A stretch of DNA of 64,000 nucleotides, taken from the NCBI GenBank assembly GCA_963377175.1, contig CAUJNA010000491.1, forward strand, positions 987,072 to 1,051,071, written 5' to 3'. The notes beneath the pieces are model-generated. The model was not told where the DNA came from. It searched no databases and saw only the letters and a list, made by a program, of their open reading frames with translations. Source of the DNA: Effrenium voratum. Its lineage: Eukaryota; Sar; Dinophyceae; Suessiales; Symbiodiniaceae. Shown here in pieces: positions 21,201 through 31,702 of this stretch. Made by a program: the position numbers and the translations under genes. Position 1 is the first letter of the stretch, and every line of letters starts with the position of its first letter.

Positions 21201-24200
21201 CGGCGGAATGGACCCTTCCGCCAGCAACAGCAGAGCCTCACGCGACAACTCGGCTCCTGCGCGCGACGAATCGAAGCGCGCGCGGCCCCTGTTACCTGGA
21301 GTCTCCATGACCCTTTCAAAATGGGTCCGCGACCCTATTTTGGGTAATGACCGCATTTTTAAAGGGTCATGGAGCGGCTTCAGACTCCCCCCGCCTCAGG
21401 TACCAAAAGCCCCAAATGATTTGGCGGTTTGCTCTGTTGAAAATCACACTGAAGTGACAGACATGGAACCTGGCTCGGAGTGCCGTTTTTTGTTTTTGTT
21501 GCATTTTCTTCAAGGGATTCAGGGTGTCTGGTGGGTAGTGTCCTTGCTGAGGGCTACCTGCAAACAAACGCACCCAGAAATCTCCGTCTGAGCACCTCTA
21601 GTTTCTCCTTTGCCAGGGTGCAGTACGGAGCGAAGTCAAAACCATGTGCAAAGTGGTCATAGGGTTGGAAAGGCGTTAACTCAAGCCCGGGGAATCGATC
21701 CCCTTGCAAAAGCCATCCCCAAATCCATACTTCAACCCACTCCAACCAAGAAAGCCCATTCTTAACCCCATCCCAAAAACCCCGAAACCCAAAGCAACCA
21801 AACCCCTTCAAGCCCAGCCACCCTGAAACCCATCAACAGTGCAAAGATAAAATATATTCTTAACCAAATGGAAGTACCCCGAAAGCCCGAACAACCCAAG
21901 GTAACCAAACCCATTCAACCCATCCAAGCAACCAGCCAAGGGGGGGAAAAAAAAACGGCGGGGGAAAAACAAACAAAACAAAACCAGAAAAACAAAACCC
22001 GAAACAAAAACAGAAAAACAAAACCCGGAAAAAACGAACAAACAAAAAACACGAAGAAACAGCACAAAAACACACACAAAAAAAAACACCCGAAAACACC
22101 CGTAAAAAAAGACGAAACAACAAAGACACACACGGAGACGAAAAGAAGAAAAAACAACGAGAAACAAAAAAAACAAAAAAACCCCCCCCCCCGTGGCAGG
22201 GAAGATTACGTACAATGTGCCGCCGCGCGCCTTCAAGAGCAGAACGGCTCATTGTTGCACATGGACTCTTTTGGTGCAATCCCAAGAGTAGAAAGGAATG
22301 TCTTGGCATGCCCCACCCTGAAAGAACCAGCTAGTTTGTAGTAATAGAAAAAAGGGTGAGGGGTGATGAAGACCAGATGAACATCCTCTCTTTGGTTGTG
22401 AGAGAGTGTGATAAAAGCACACGGTATACCTTCGTGAAGTAGTATTAATAGAAACAAATAATGATGTCCTCCTATCTATCACTTCCATATTTTTTCTAAA
22501 TTAAACGTTTGCTAGCTCACCAAGATAGAGCATGGGAATGGAAAGGGGAAAATGTTAATCAAATGATTAAAGCCACAGTAACAGATAACAGAGTTAGAGA
22601 AGATCGAATGTCAGTGAGGAAGAAGTAAATAGTAAACAAATGCTGGTCAAATAAACATAAAAGGAAAGAACAATCAGAGAGATATAAAAAGGGTCTGGAG
22701 ACGTAGCCTGTCCGTGAGACGTCACTTAAGCAATAATAACAGTTAAGCGTCTCTTCATTCATCACTCTATTTGGACAGGCAATATTCTGATGAGAAAACT
22801 ATTAACTTCCTTCGGTCACTTCTAGCGATGAAGGGAGGCAAAAGGAAACCCCTTAAAAAGAGAAGGTGAGAAATAAACCCCAATCGATACAAATTAGTTA
22901 ACATTACTCATGAGATTCTAGTAAATAAATAGCCTTTCGTAAATAGTGTTCCGTCCTTCTCCAGCAACCTGAACTATTAATATCCTTTTCATTCTCACCT
23001 AAAACTCAAGAATATTGCACATATCTAATGATACAATAGGAAGTGAGTGAGAGATTTTGCAAGGAAATTCTAATAGAACAAAAGCAGAAAGAAGATACAA
23101 CTAAATAAACTCCATGAGTAAAGACCAACAGCCTCTTCAGAGTCAAGCAAACTATCTATGGTTATAATTTGTGTTTATTCTTCATCATGCACTAATATCT
23201 TCTCCAATATATTTGTGTAAATGGGATGAAGTGGTCACGGGGTGAATTTAAAGGCAATAATTACAGAATCGTTGTAATCTCATAGCTTTCTGCGTTTTAT
23301 TATCTTATTGCGTTTTCTATCATATCCATCATTGTCCACTCTAGGTTTTTCACTGTGTTGGAGAGGGTTCTTGATGGACAAGAATAATTTGTCTCCCAAT
23401 AGACCGTTTCATTTATTAACATTCTTTATTACTTTCATGTTCTTGGTTCTGTCATTTGCCTATTGATTTATTTATTTATGTATCTATTATGTTTCTTCAT
23501 AGGCCTTTTTCGTCATTCTTACTAATCCTGACAGCCGCGAAAGACGGGAGAGCAGAAGGAGTGTTAGCCAGTTCCTCTTCTTCATATTTGTTATTACCCC
23601 CCGGGTTTTTTTCCCCCATCCAGATGCCTCCAACGTTTACAATGCGAGAGAGAGAAAGAGAGATTGGGAAGATAGATAAACAAGTAGAAAGGTTGCAAAG
23701 TGAACAAGTACATGAGAATGCAACCAGCAGATGAGAGACTATGAACCTATTCTTGGTAATGATTAACTTTCTGTTCCAACCATCGTGATTTTCTTTACAT
23801 CGCCAATTTTTTCAACCTCACACCCAGAAGCATTTCTATACTTCTCAGATAATATTGTAAATGGAAGACAACAAAGATAGACATTCAAGCAATAAATGGG
23901 ATGGTAAACCGAAAGGCAATGATCTTAATAACGACATGTCCATCCACAAATGTTTCCTGGATGAAGTGGAAGAGATAGAAAGGGAAGGATACAAGCTCTT
24001 GGGACCACAAACCAACCTCTCTTCCTCCGTGACTTGGACAAGGAAGGACGTCAACGATGAGAAGAACCCAGTCCTTACACCATCCTATGATCTAAAACTC
24101 TATTATTGTCCTTTCATTTCCAGAAGATTATTAGCAAAAGAGAGAGACCGCTAGCATTTGCTATTAAAAAGGTTTTAAGGATTCTGTAGTCAAATCTTTA

Positions 24201-27200
24201 TGGGTTGAAGATTTTGGTGGGTGACATACATGGGAAAATCAGGATGCGATCGGAGGAAAAGAAAGAATCACGTTACTTCTGTTCACCCTCTCCTATCTTC
24301 TCTTCTTCTTCTTCTTCTTCCCAAGCATCACACGGCATAAGATTAACAGCAGCCTGTGCTTGAGGAAGAAGTCAAGAGAGGCTTCTCACTTCCCATTTTC
24401 AATCTTCAATTTAATCAAAAGGAAAGAAAGAAGTGATGGAAAGCCATGGTAAGTGCCCATCCAATTCGGTATCTTCAATTAGTATTGATGGGCGCTTACC
24501 TCCTTGCCAGACGCTTTACTTCTTCATTTCCAAAACATGGCAATGTAAAAGACAAGGCAAGGAAAATGACAAGCGTTGGCTGGGCCGGGAAAGGAAAGGT
24601 CATCTTCTTCCATCTGTTTTTTTACAGAAAGAAGCGGGTTGTGGAAAGTGGCTTTCTTTTTCTACAAATAAACCAAAAATAAAGCCAATATCCCCTTCCT
24701 TCGTCCCACTTTTAGACTGTTCCATCGTGAGTCTTTCGTAGTGACAGAACTCCAGAACGTAGTGGGGAAGGGAAAGGTAAAGATGGAACGGTTGATCTCC
24801 TTCCTATCTTCTCCCCACTAGCGATACAGTTGGAGAAGAAGGAACGGGGGGGCTAGCTTCTCCCTCCTTCCTTCACCCCTCGATTTCTGGCATTCTTCAA
24901 CGGTTGAAAAGGGAAACAGAAGAAGGGGAAGGATGAAAGGTCCAAAAGATAGTAAAACACAAGCAAAATAATATGAGTAAGACCTACTCATAATCGTTTT
25001 TTCCTTTCGGTGAGCCCCAGCGACGACCGGACAGCCAAACGCATTCACAAAGAAAGATAGCGCAATGAATCTCAACAAGGGAAGAATAAAATAGAAAAGA
25101 ACGAGGAATGTAAGTATGGGTTTTAAGATTAGACGCATGTATTAGCACGCAATAAATTAGATAGCTTCTGTAAGCACCACCCATAATTATCTTTAGCTTT
25201 GTCATAACTGTCTCGCGCCCTTTTTATGTTGTTAGCTTGTATAAAACAGGATTTTGAAAAGAAAGGGAGGATATTACGTTTTCTACCGTAATTATTACTG
25301 CCTGCAAATGCTTTCGTCACTTCTTGCCCATCCATAAATGCAAATAAAGGATGAGGATGGATGGACAAGAGGAAGCAGGCAATGATTTGGAAGAGGCCCC
25401 AAAGACAGGCTGGAAAGGGATAGTGAGGGAATCTTCAATCATCATATCCTCCAAGTCTCACGGACAGGCTATCTGGTGTATTCTGCGTGATGTCTGGGCG
25501 GAAGGTTTTCTTAATCATTCTTTGTTCTTTCACACCTTTCCCTTTCCCTTACCTTCATCGATTGGTCTAACCTGGTATGCGATAAAATCTCTGAGATACA
25601 AATGAATCCATCCCACAATCCCAGTCGCCTTTCCATGTCTTTCTATTTGTACGGTTTTCTCCATCTCTTTCTCCATCAGGTATGTGTGGTATGAAAGTTA
25701 TCCAAAAGAAGCGTGTTGCAGAAGATGTCCTCTCTCCTTTACCTATCTTATGTTTATTTCTTTATCCCTGTCTTTTCCATCCTAGTTTATTGAGTTGATT
25801 GTAGGAAGAAATGGTCAGGGGAGAGAGTGAAAGATAAAGAAAGGAGTATGAATTCGAGATCCTAAAGAAAAACAAACACATGGAAATAACAGAAAAGAGA
25901 GATTCCAAATGAAAAGATAATATGCTTTCCTCCCCATTTCCTTACCAAACTTCAACCGATTCAAAATGAAACAAACTTGACCCAAAAAAAGCCGTTAAGG
26001 GAAGGACGGTGATCAAGTTTTATCAAGTTTACAATGTTCACACCTTTACTTGTAATTTGTGTAATTCTGGACCGACTTTTTACAAACTAGCTTGTGCAAT
26101 TTGCAACCCCCGAGCAATGTTTGTTCAAATCCAGCTTGTAATTCTAAATCGGATGTTTGCTGACATTGAAACGTACTCTGGGGAATTTGCTTTCCGGGGA
26201 GATTTGGCTGGAGTTACCTTACAAGTTTTACACATTTTGCAGATTAGTTTCTGAACTATGCCAAATTCCAACAAATTTGGTTAACAATTAAGCATTTCAC
26301 AAAATGTCGCATGTCCATGTGTAAAAAGTGAAATTTCCAGATTTTACAAATGAATTTGCAAAATTTGTGAAATATAAAAAACCTGGCCCAAAATTACAAA
26401 TTTTACAAATTTTACAAATTAATTTGTAAAATTTGTAAAACATCAAAAAAATATGGCCCAAAATTACAAATTTTACAAATTTTACAAATTCTAGTCTGAG
26501 AAATTAGCTTCCAGGGGAATTTGGTAGGAATTAAATTACAAATTTTACAAATTTTACAAATTTTACAAATTGTACAAAATAGTTTGTAAAATTTGTAAAA
26601 TATCAAAAAAATCTGGCCCAAAATTACAAATTTTACAAATTTTACAAATTCTAGTCTGAGAAATTAGCTTCCAGGGGAATTTGGTAGGAATTAAATTACA
26701 ATTTTTACAATTTTTACAAATTTTACAAATTTTACAAATTAATTTGTAAAATTTGTAAAATATCAAAAAAAATCTGGCCCAAAATTACAAATTTTACAAA
26801 TTTTACAAATTAATTTGTAAAATTTGTAAAATATCAAAAAATCTGGCCCAAAATTACAAATTTTGCAAATTTTACAAATTCTAGTCTGAGAAATTAGCTT
26901 CCAGGGGAATTTGGTAGGAATTAAATTACAAATTTTACAAATTTTACAAATTTTACAAATTTTACAAATTTTACAAATTAATTTGTAAAATTTGTAAAAT
27001 ATCAAAAAAATCTGGCCCAAAATTACAAATTTTACAAATTAATTTGTAAAATTGTAAAATATCAAAAAATATGGCCCAAAATTACAAATTTTACAAATTT
27101 TACAAATTCTAGTCTGAGAAATTAGCTTCCAGGGGAATTTGGTAGGAATTAAATTACAAATTTTACAAATTTTACAAATTTTACAAATTAATTTGTAAAA

Positions 27201-30200
27201 TTTGTAAAATTTGTAATTTTGGGCCAGATTTTTTTGATATTTTACAAATTTTACAAATTAATTTGAAATTTGTAATTTTGGGCCAGATTTTTTTGATATT
27301 TTACCATGTTTACAAATTAATTTGTAAAATTTGTAAAATTTGTAATTTTGGGCCAGATTTTTTTGATATTTTACAAATTTTACAAATTAATTTGTAAAAT
27401 TTGTAAAATTTGTAAAAATTGTAATTTAATTCCTACCAAATTCCCCTGGAAGCTAATTTCTCAGACTAGAATTTGTAAAATTTGTAAAATTTGTAATTTT
27501 GGGCCAGATTTTTTTGATATTTTACAAATTTTACAAATTAATTTGTAAAATTTATAATTTTGGGCCAGATTTTTTTGATATTTTACAAATGATACAAATT
27601 AATTTGTAAAATTTGTAAAATTTGTAAAATTTGTAAAATTTGTAATTTAATTCCTACCAAATTCCCCTGAAAGCTAATTTCTCAGACTAGAATTTGTAAA
27701 ATTTGTAATATTTGTTATTTTGGAGAATATTTTCTTTACCTTACAAATTAATTTGTAATATCTGCAATTTCATTCCTACCAAATTCCCCTGGAAGCCAAT
27801 TTCTCAGACTAAGATTTGCAATTTTATGAAATCAATTCCTATACAAGATCTGCCTGAAAGCCAGCTCTCAGTGTGATGTTGATGCCCAGACCTCTCCCCG
27901 GCACATTGTACATACTCTTCCCTCTTACCCCCCCCCCCCCCCGGCTCCTACCGTCTGGGGCTCCACAGCCTCCGCCTTGACCCGGGCCTTCGCCGCGCCT
28001 TCGGCGAGCCGCGCGGCGGCCTGCGCCGCCAAAGCGGCGTCCGCCTCCACGGCCACGGTGCGGAAGCCCTCCAAGGCCAGGCAGTTGGCCGGGTCGTACT
28101 CGTCCCCTGACGCGTCAGGGGCTATAAATGGGAGATCCCTACCATAAGGGGGAGGGGGGGTGGGGGTCCAAAAAGAATTCCAGTCATCCCCCTCCCCCAA
28201 CTCCATATTTAAGGGGGTGGGGACAATGGGATACGTTACATGCTTCTAACAAAACAAAAATAATACAACTCCAAACAAATGGGATGCGTTCCAAGGTTTT
28301 AAGCAAAACGACAACTGTCGAAATCAAGGTGTGTTTTGCTTTGAACTTTTCACAAACAAGAACGCGGGCGCTCCAAACACCCACAAAGAATCCCCTGGCG
28401 CATGATGCGACGTCAGTCACTTTGGGTGTTTCTATCCTGTTTGCGTCTGCTTTTCAGGGAAACGAAAGGGACACAAAAACCGCATTTTGGAGTTCCCCTT
28501 CCTTCTTTTCTGGGAAAGGCCAAATTTCGACTGCCAAAGCTCATGGCTGGCAGTGGCGGCCAGCTGGCCTGGCAGCTTTGAAGGGGTCTCGTTAGTTGCA
28601 ACCAGTGACACGGCAGAGCTGTGGCGTTTGGTTTGGTCGGCTGACACTGTCGAGAGCAGCACATGCCCAGTGACCTCCATTTCATCATGCTTCTCTCAGT
28701 CGTGATTCGGTAGAATATGTTTCTATTTTTTTGTTGTTTGTTCCTTTGGGTTGGCTGATTCCATGCTGAGGCAGGGATATAGGTCCGTTCAATCTTGCTG
28801 CTCAGGGGAGTCATTCCGTGAATCCAAAGTGCACCATGGCTTCCTTGGGAATTTCCAGGTTAAGGGTGCTACATAGATTTCTTCGAGGCAAACCCGGCAC
28901 CAGCAGGGAATAAATGCCGAGCCCCGCTTTCCTCGGACACAGCCGCCGTCTCCGGAGCCCAGATTTAAGACCTGGGAGCATCTGCGGATTGGGGATTTGG
29001 AAACACCCCGAAAGGCGACAAGGGTAGCTTCAAAAAGACACACCCAGGACACGGATTCAGAGGTTGAACCATCAAAAGGACCAATGGAACGATCAATCAG
29101 CTTCCCTCCAACTGCTGGCTTGGAGTGGCGGTTCGGTGGTTTTGAGGATCCCAAGCCACCAATCAGAGGGAACCTGAAGCAAGCGGATCTCGGGGCTTTT
29201 GAGCGACGGGAGCCTTGACAAGTACCAAGAAACTTACGTGTCACTGAGGTTTCCCTGCCCCAACTGAACAAGACTAAACATTGAACCGGGGGACCAACCG
29301 TAGAACAAATATCACACCGGGGCACCTGGTTGAGCCTTGTGATTCAGGAACTAGCTAAAGAACTAGATCCACGTTTTGCCTTTTCCTTGTATGGTTGAAC
29401 ATGTGGGACCGGCCTTCCATGGAGTTTCCTGCGAAGGGGGTCAGAAGACAAACTTATGTATCAACGATTCATAGGACCCATGTGCATGCGGGCGGTAAAG
29501 ACGGGAACAAAGGACCACCTGAATTGAACACCAAGATTAGCTTGATAGCCTCCCGGAATCGCACGTTGGCACAGTAAGAAAAGCCTTTTCTGAATGCTGA
29601 CAAAGGCACAGCTGACCATACTGATGCCAGTGGTTGACTGTGGTGTTCCGGGCTGGTTTCCCAGGGGTTCATATCCCAGGGCAGTCACCCCTTTGAAAAG
29701 GTCAAGGAAAAAAGAGGCCCATTGGTCTGGTATTCGGCTCCGAAGAACTAGACATATCTTACCCCTTCAATGACAGAATATGTTTTCGTTTTGTACTAGG
29801 TGAATCGGAAAAATTGTCAAGTAGTCTAAGACTACTACCGCCAGGGGGTAGCTTTAGACTGGAAAATAATATAAGCTAGGTCTAGCTTAGTTATGGTCAA
29901 ATAGTATACGGGAGTCTTTATACGAATGGAAAACACTAGGTCACAAGACCAGAAAAATACTAGCTTACCATGCATACTAGGTGACAATCATACTCACCAT
30001 TTAGCTTTATCACGCTAGCTGTATACCGGAAAAATTTGGAAAACCCAGCAGGGATCCTTACATTATACACCTGAGCATTGCCTTGTCAATAGTGGTTTCC
30101 CCTTATCTTGGTGGAAAAAGTCATGTTTCAAGTGGGCAACATGTATCTTTTAAGGAGCCCTGCCCAGACCACCGCCTTCGTCTGACTGTGAGGCTCTGAG

Positions 30201-30307
30201 GTCCCCGGCCCATCGGCTGAGGCTGCCGCCGGCTGCCGCATACCGCAGCAAGAGCTCCCCGACAGAGGGCCAGGGACCGTAGTACCGGGTGCCGTCAACG
30301 TTGCTGC
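18201..30307 (-). CDS. FkbM-family methyltransferase gene, whole core (spliced, about eight exons)
   Basis: Transcription order: exon 30173-30307 (TRYYGPWPSVGELLLRYAAA), 28941-28971 (VLNLGSGDGG, SAM-binding motif I), 27952-28106 (DEYDPANC, then FRTVAVEADAALAAQAAARL), about 21139-21298, 20334-20368 (PDLLKVDIDH), 19736-19806 (ADCEVLGALL), about 18690-18777 (HVEINP), 18201-18248. FkbM proteins transfer methyl groups from SAM, often to sugars or lipids. The substrate here cannot be told. Junctions 28941 to 28106 and 20334 to 19806 close in phase; others do not yet, so exons may be missing. The intron between 27952 and 21298 holds the A+T-rich island. Upstream exons at 31.6, 33.1 and 34.5 kb probably give the N-terminal region. 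Confidence 0.7.
18690..18777 (-). CDS. FkbM-type methyltransferase exon with HVEINP motif
   Basis: The minus strand reads KAMWQVFEPLLLHVEINPLF then PPPFDARPEE. A strand ending in E-I/V-N with a following proline-rich loop is usual after the KVDID motif in FkbM-family proteins. An acceptor at 18778-18779 would leave one base that completes the codon begun by the exon at 19736-19806. The donor was not fixed. Confidence 0.65.
19286..19360. repeat. Copy of short inverted-repeat element family C (partial)
   Basis: GACTCACTTCCTCAGTGGAT followed by TGGCACAAACAAG and a TTTACCACTAAGATGGTC stretch matches the element at 60991-61097. The right-hand inverted end is not clear. Another related partial copy lies at 33660-33725 (GATTGAGTGGATTGACCGAA). 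Confidence 0.6.
19736..19806 (-). CDS. FkbM-type methyltransferase exon (ADC motif)
   Basis: A 71-base exon with an AG acceptor at 19807-19808 and a GTAGTC donor reads ADCEVLGALLQAWGPQKWED. It continues directly from the KVDIDH of the upstream exon, which gives the D-I-D-H-A-D-C block of this family. Phase 0 in and phase 2 out. Confidence 0.75.
20334..20368 (-). CDS. FkbM-type methyltransferase micro-exon (KVDIDH motif)
   Basis: Only 35 bases, between an AG acceptor at 20369-20370 and a GTGCCT donor, encode RPDLLKVDIDH. This is the Lys-x-Asp-x-Asp motif that defines FkbM methyltransferases. It ends at a codon boundary, which matches the start of the next exon. Confidence 0.75.
21139..21298 (-). 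CDS. Probable FkbM-gene exon, helical segment
   Basis: A GC-rich spot on the minus strand reads AELSREALLLLAEGSIPPGA then DWLHLAETARAWEDTS. It lies between the VEAD exon (27.95 kb) and the KVDIDH exon, as expected for the helix between the two motifs. Splice sites were not resolved. Confidence 0.5.
21838..21874. repeat. Right end of short inverted-repeat element family A
   Basis: ATATATTCTTAACCAAATGG followed by AAG matches the right terminus of the family A elements at 39.3, 50.3, 55.1 and 56.8 kb. No left end was seen. Confidence 0.5.
21938..22193. repeat. A/C-only low-complexity tract
   Basis: Nearly pure AAAAC/ACAAA/CACAC words run on and end in a run of C (22183-22192). It lies just left of the A+T-rich island and contains no credible exon. 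Confidence 0.9.
22340..27890. other. A+T-rich compositional island, gene-free
   Basis: Base composition and word use change abruptly. GAAAG/CTTTC, AGAGAG and TTATT words are frequent, and the AAACC/TTGGGG words of the flanks vanish. The longest open frame, 23861-24154 on the plus strand (MEDNKDRHSSNKWDGKPKG...), matches nothing I know, and there are no splice-like exons. I looked for cox1, cox3, cob and rRNA pieces and recognised none. The island lies within an intron of the FkbM-type gene. It may be organelle-derived, foreign, or an assembly join; the sequence alone does not decide. Confidence 0.7.
26174..27870. repeat. Large palindromic tandem array
   Basis: A 39-base core (CTAGTCTGAGAAATTAGCTT followed by CCAGGGGAATTTGGTAGGA) occurs at 26491, 26651, 26881 and 27109. 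It occurs in reverse complement at 27431, 27652 and 27773. Between cores are runs of ACAAATTTT and a GGCCCAAAATTACAAATTTT word, which also flips. The switch lies near 27190. Diverged outer copies occur at 26174-26216 and 27824-27870. Many local palindromes of the type ACAAATTAATTTGT are nested inside. Confidence 0.95.
27952..28106 (-). CDS. FkbM-type methyltransferase exon (VEAD strand)
   Basis: 155 bases between an AG acceptor (28107-28108) and a GTAGGA donor encode 51 codons: DEYDPANCLALEGFRTVAVE, then ADAALAAQAAARLAEG and ARVKAEAVEPQT. The acidic end of the second strand (VEAD) binds the SAM ribose in this fold. Codon use is markedly GC-rich, unlike the island that begins 60 bases downstream after a run of C. 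Confidence 0.75.
28941..28971 (-). CDS. FkbM-type methyltransferase micro-exon (SAM motif I)
   Basis: 31 bases between a CAG acceptor (28972-28974) and a GTGTCC donor give VLNLGSGDGG plus one base. Joined to 27952-28106 it yields GDGGWDEYDPANC in frame. The glycine-rich loop is typical of class I SAM-dependent methyltransferases. Confidence 0.65.
29785..30035. repeat. CTAG-rich island with small palindromes
   Basis: Contains repeated ACTAGGT or CTAGGT words (29797, 29876, 29936, 29986), palindromes GTAGTCTAAGACTAC and AAGCTAGGTCTAGCTT, and CGGAAAAATT near both ends (29808 and 30028). Composition is A+T-rich compared with its flanks. It might be a small mobile element. Confidence 0.5.
30173..30307 (-). 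CDS. FkbM-gene exon upstream of motif I
   Basis: Between a CAG acceptor (30308-30310) and a GTGGTC donor the exon reads SNVDGTRYYGPWPSVGELLL, RYAAAGGSLSRWAGDLRA and SQSDEG. The phase with the motif I exon does not close with these sites, so the donor may differ or a small exon is missing between them. Confidence 0.65.
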
Positions 30308-31592
30308 CTGAAGGACTCGGGACTACGAATCCACAGGAAATCGGAAGCAGTTGGGATTGGTGGTTGTCTCCTTGAAACTTCATCCATCCCAAGTGGGGTG
30401 AAATTTTGTCCATCCACGGCATAAGTCTGCATGTCAGTCAGTACACTGCACTTCAGCCGATGAAATGCAAGGACTATTGTTCTAGCCCCTTTCTAAAATG
30501 CAGAACCAGGCAATTCCAGAAAACATCCCTTTTCCAAACTGCAAGGTAGGGGTCCAAGTTCAAGTAGGTTTAAAGCACAAGTCGGAGCTGAGAATTGTTG
30601 CGAATAAGGAGTTGGAGCAGAGTGGGGTGGAGGGAGGGTGCATGGCTGCACTCGATTCAGGCTAGAGCTACTTTGCTTTGTGAGTGCTCTTCGCCCCAGC
30701 TTGAAAAGGTAAAGAGCTTCAGTCTGCACCAGCGAGCACCCTGCACATGGTCAGGCCGTTTTTGCCGGTGCTTCTGTTAACTTTTGGGAAGGCAAAATAC
30801 TGAAACAAAGGATGATCTGGCTCCCTGTGTTCCAGGGAAAAGCGAAAAGCCCCCGCCAGAGTCAATTGTATCGGAAACTTTCTTGAGCTTCCTTTCCTTT
30901 GTTGTTTGTTCCTTTTGTTTCCAACCACCCGTGTGTCAGCGACAAAGATTGCTTTTGGTCAAAACGTTACGACAATTATGGTTATGCGAAAGCCGGCAAG
31001 TCGAAGTTGTGAACTTGCCTTTGTGGCAAGTGAACCTGCTACTTTATTCACAGCAGCTCTGATCGGCTTCCAATCAAGATTCCTAAAGCTGGATTGTTCA
31101 GAAGTCAGTGGGGCATGTTGGCACGGGGATTCAGGTCCAACTAGTTTTCAGGGTTCTCCAACCATCAACAAAACATGGCTGTCCCAGCTATCTGGGAGAA
31201 CGAAACAAAAATCACCAAACTCGAGCAGGGGATAGGGAATCCCTCAGAAAGAAACTATCATCTTACATTGTCTCTCTCTCCTTGTCTCGCGTTGCCCGCA
31301 GGTTCGCTATAATTCAAGTGGCGCAGAACTGCTCCAGGCCCCCCCCCCCAAAGACACCTCCGAGCTTGGTCAGGCCCGGTGTGATGGGCCAACTGCGCTC
31401 ATCTCTTTCCCCGATGGCGCAAGTTCAACCACCCCGAACTTGGGACTTTTTCACGGCCCCGTTTTTTATTAGGCAGTTGACTGGAGAAAAATAAGGGAGC
31501 CCTTTTTGGGGAAGACCATTTTGAGTGGGGCAGCCACCAAAAGGGGAAAAAGGGTGCCACTGAACAACTAAGAGCCAGAAGGGCGAAGATTC

Positions 31593-31702
31593 CTTAGTGC
31601 CGGGCGGAACCAGCGCTGCTCTGGCGGCAGAATGGAGGGAAGGCGCTGGGCGTGGCATACTCCGTCAGGTGACAGCCTGGCGACGTGGCGGACATGCCGT
31701 CG
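31593..31702 (-). CDS. Exon, probably N-terminal part of the FkbM-type gene
   Basis: The minus strand after TTGCAG (31703-31708) reads RRHVRHVARLSPDGVCHAQR then LPSILPPEQRWFRPALR. The donor may be AAG-GA, a non-canonical type used in dinoflagellates. No domain was recognised. Confidence 0.5.

Noticed and set aside
21868..22341. 157-codon plus-strand frame rich in Lys, Asn and Thr
   Set aside because: It comes from the A/C-only low-complexity tract and has no complex segment; the minus-strand Phe/Cys/Val frames there are its mirror.
23861..24154. 97-codon plus-strand frame in the A+T-rich island
   Set aside because: It has fair complexity, but no family, no upstream signal and no partner gene. 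Open frames of this size are expected by chance in such sequence.
26412..27548. Repeated short frames reading ICKICKICN and FYKFYKL
   Set aside because: They are translations of the ACAAATTTT array in both arms, not a gene family.
26174..27870. CRISPR array
   Set aside because: Repeats are longer than usual, invert at the centre, and the spacers are themselves low-complexity repeats of one word; the surroundings are eukaryotic.
22340..27890. Mitochondrial cox1, cox3 or cob fragments
   Set aside because: I recognised no stretch of these proteins in any frame, so an organelle origin stays only a hypothesis.
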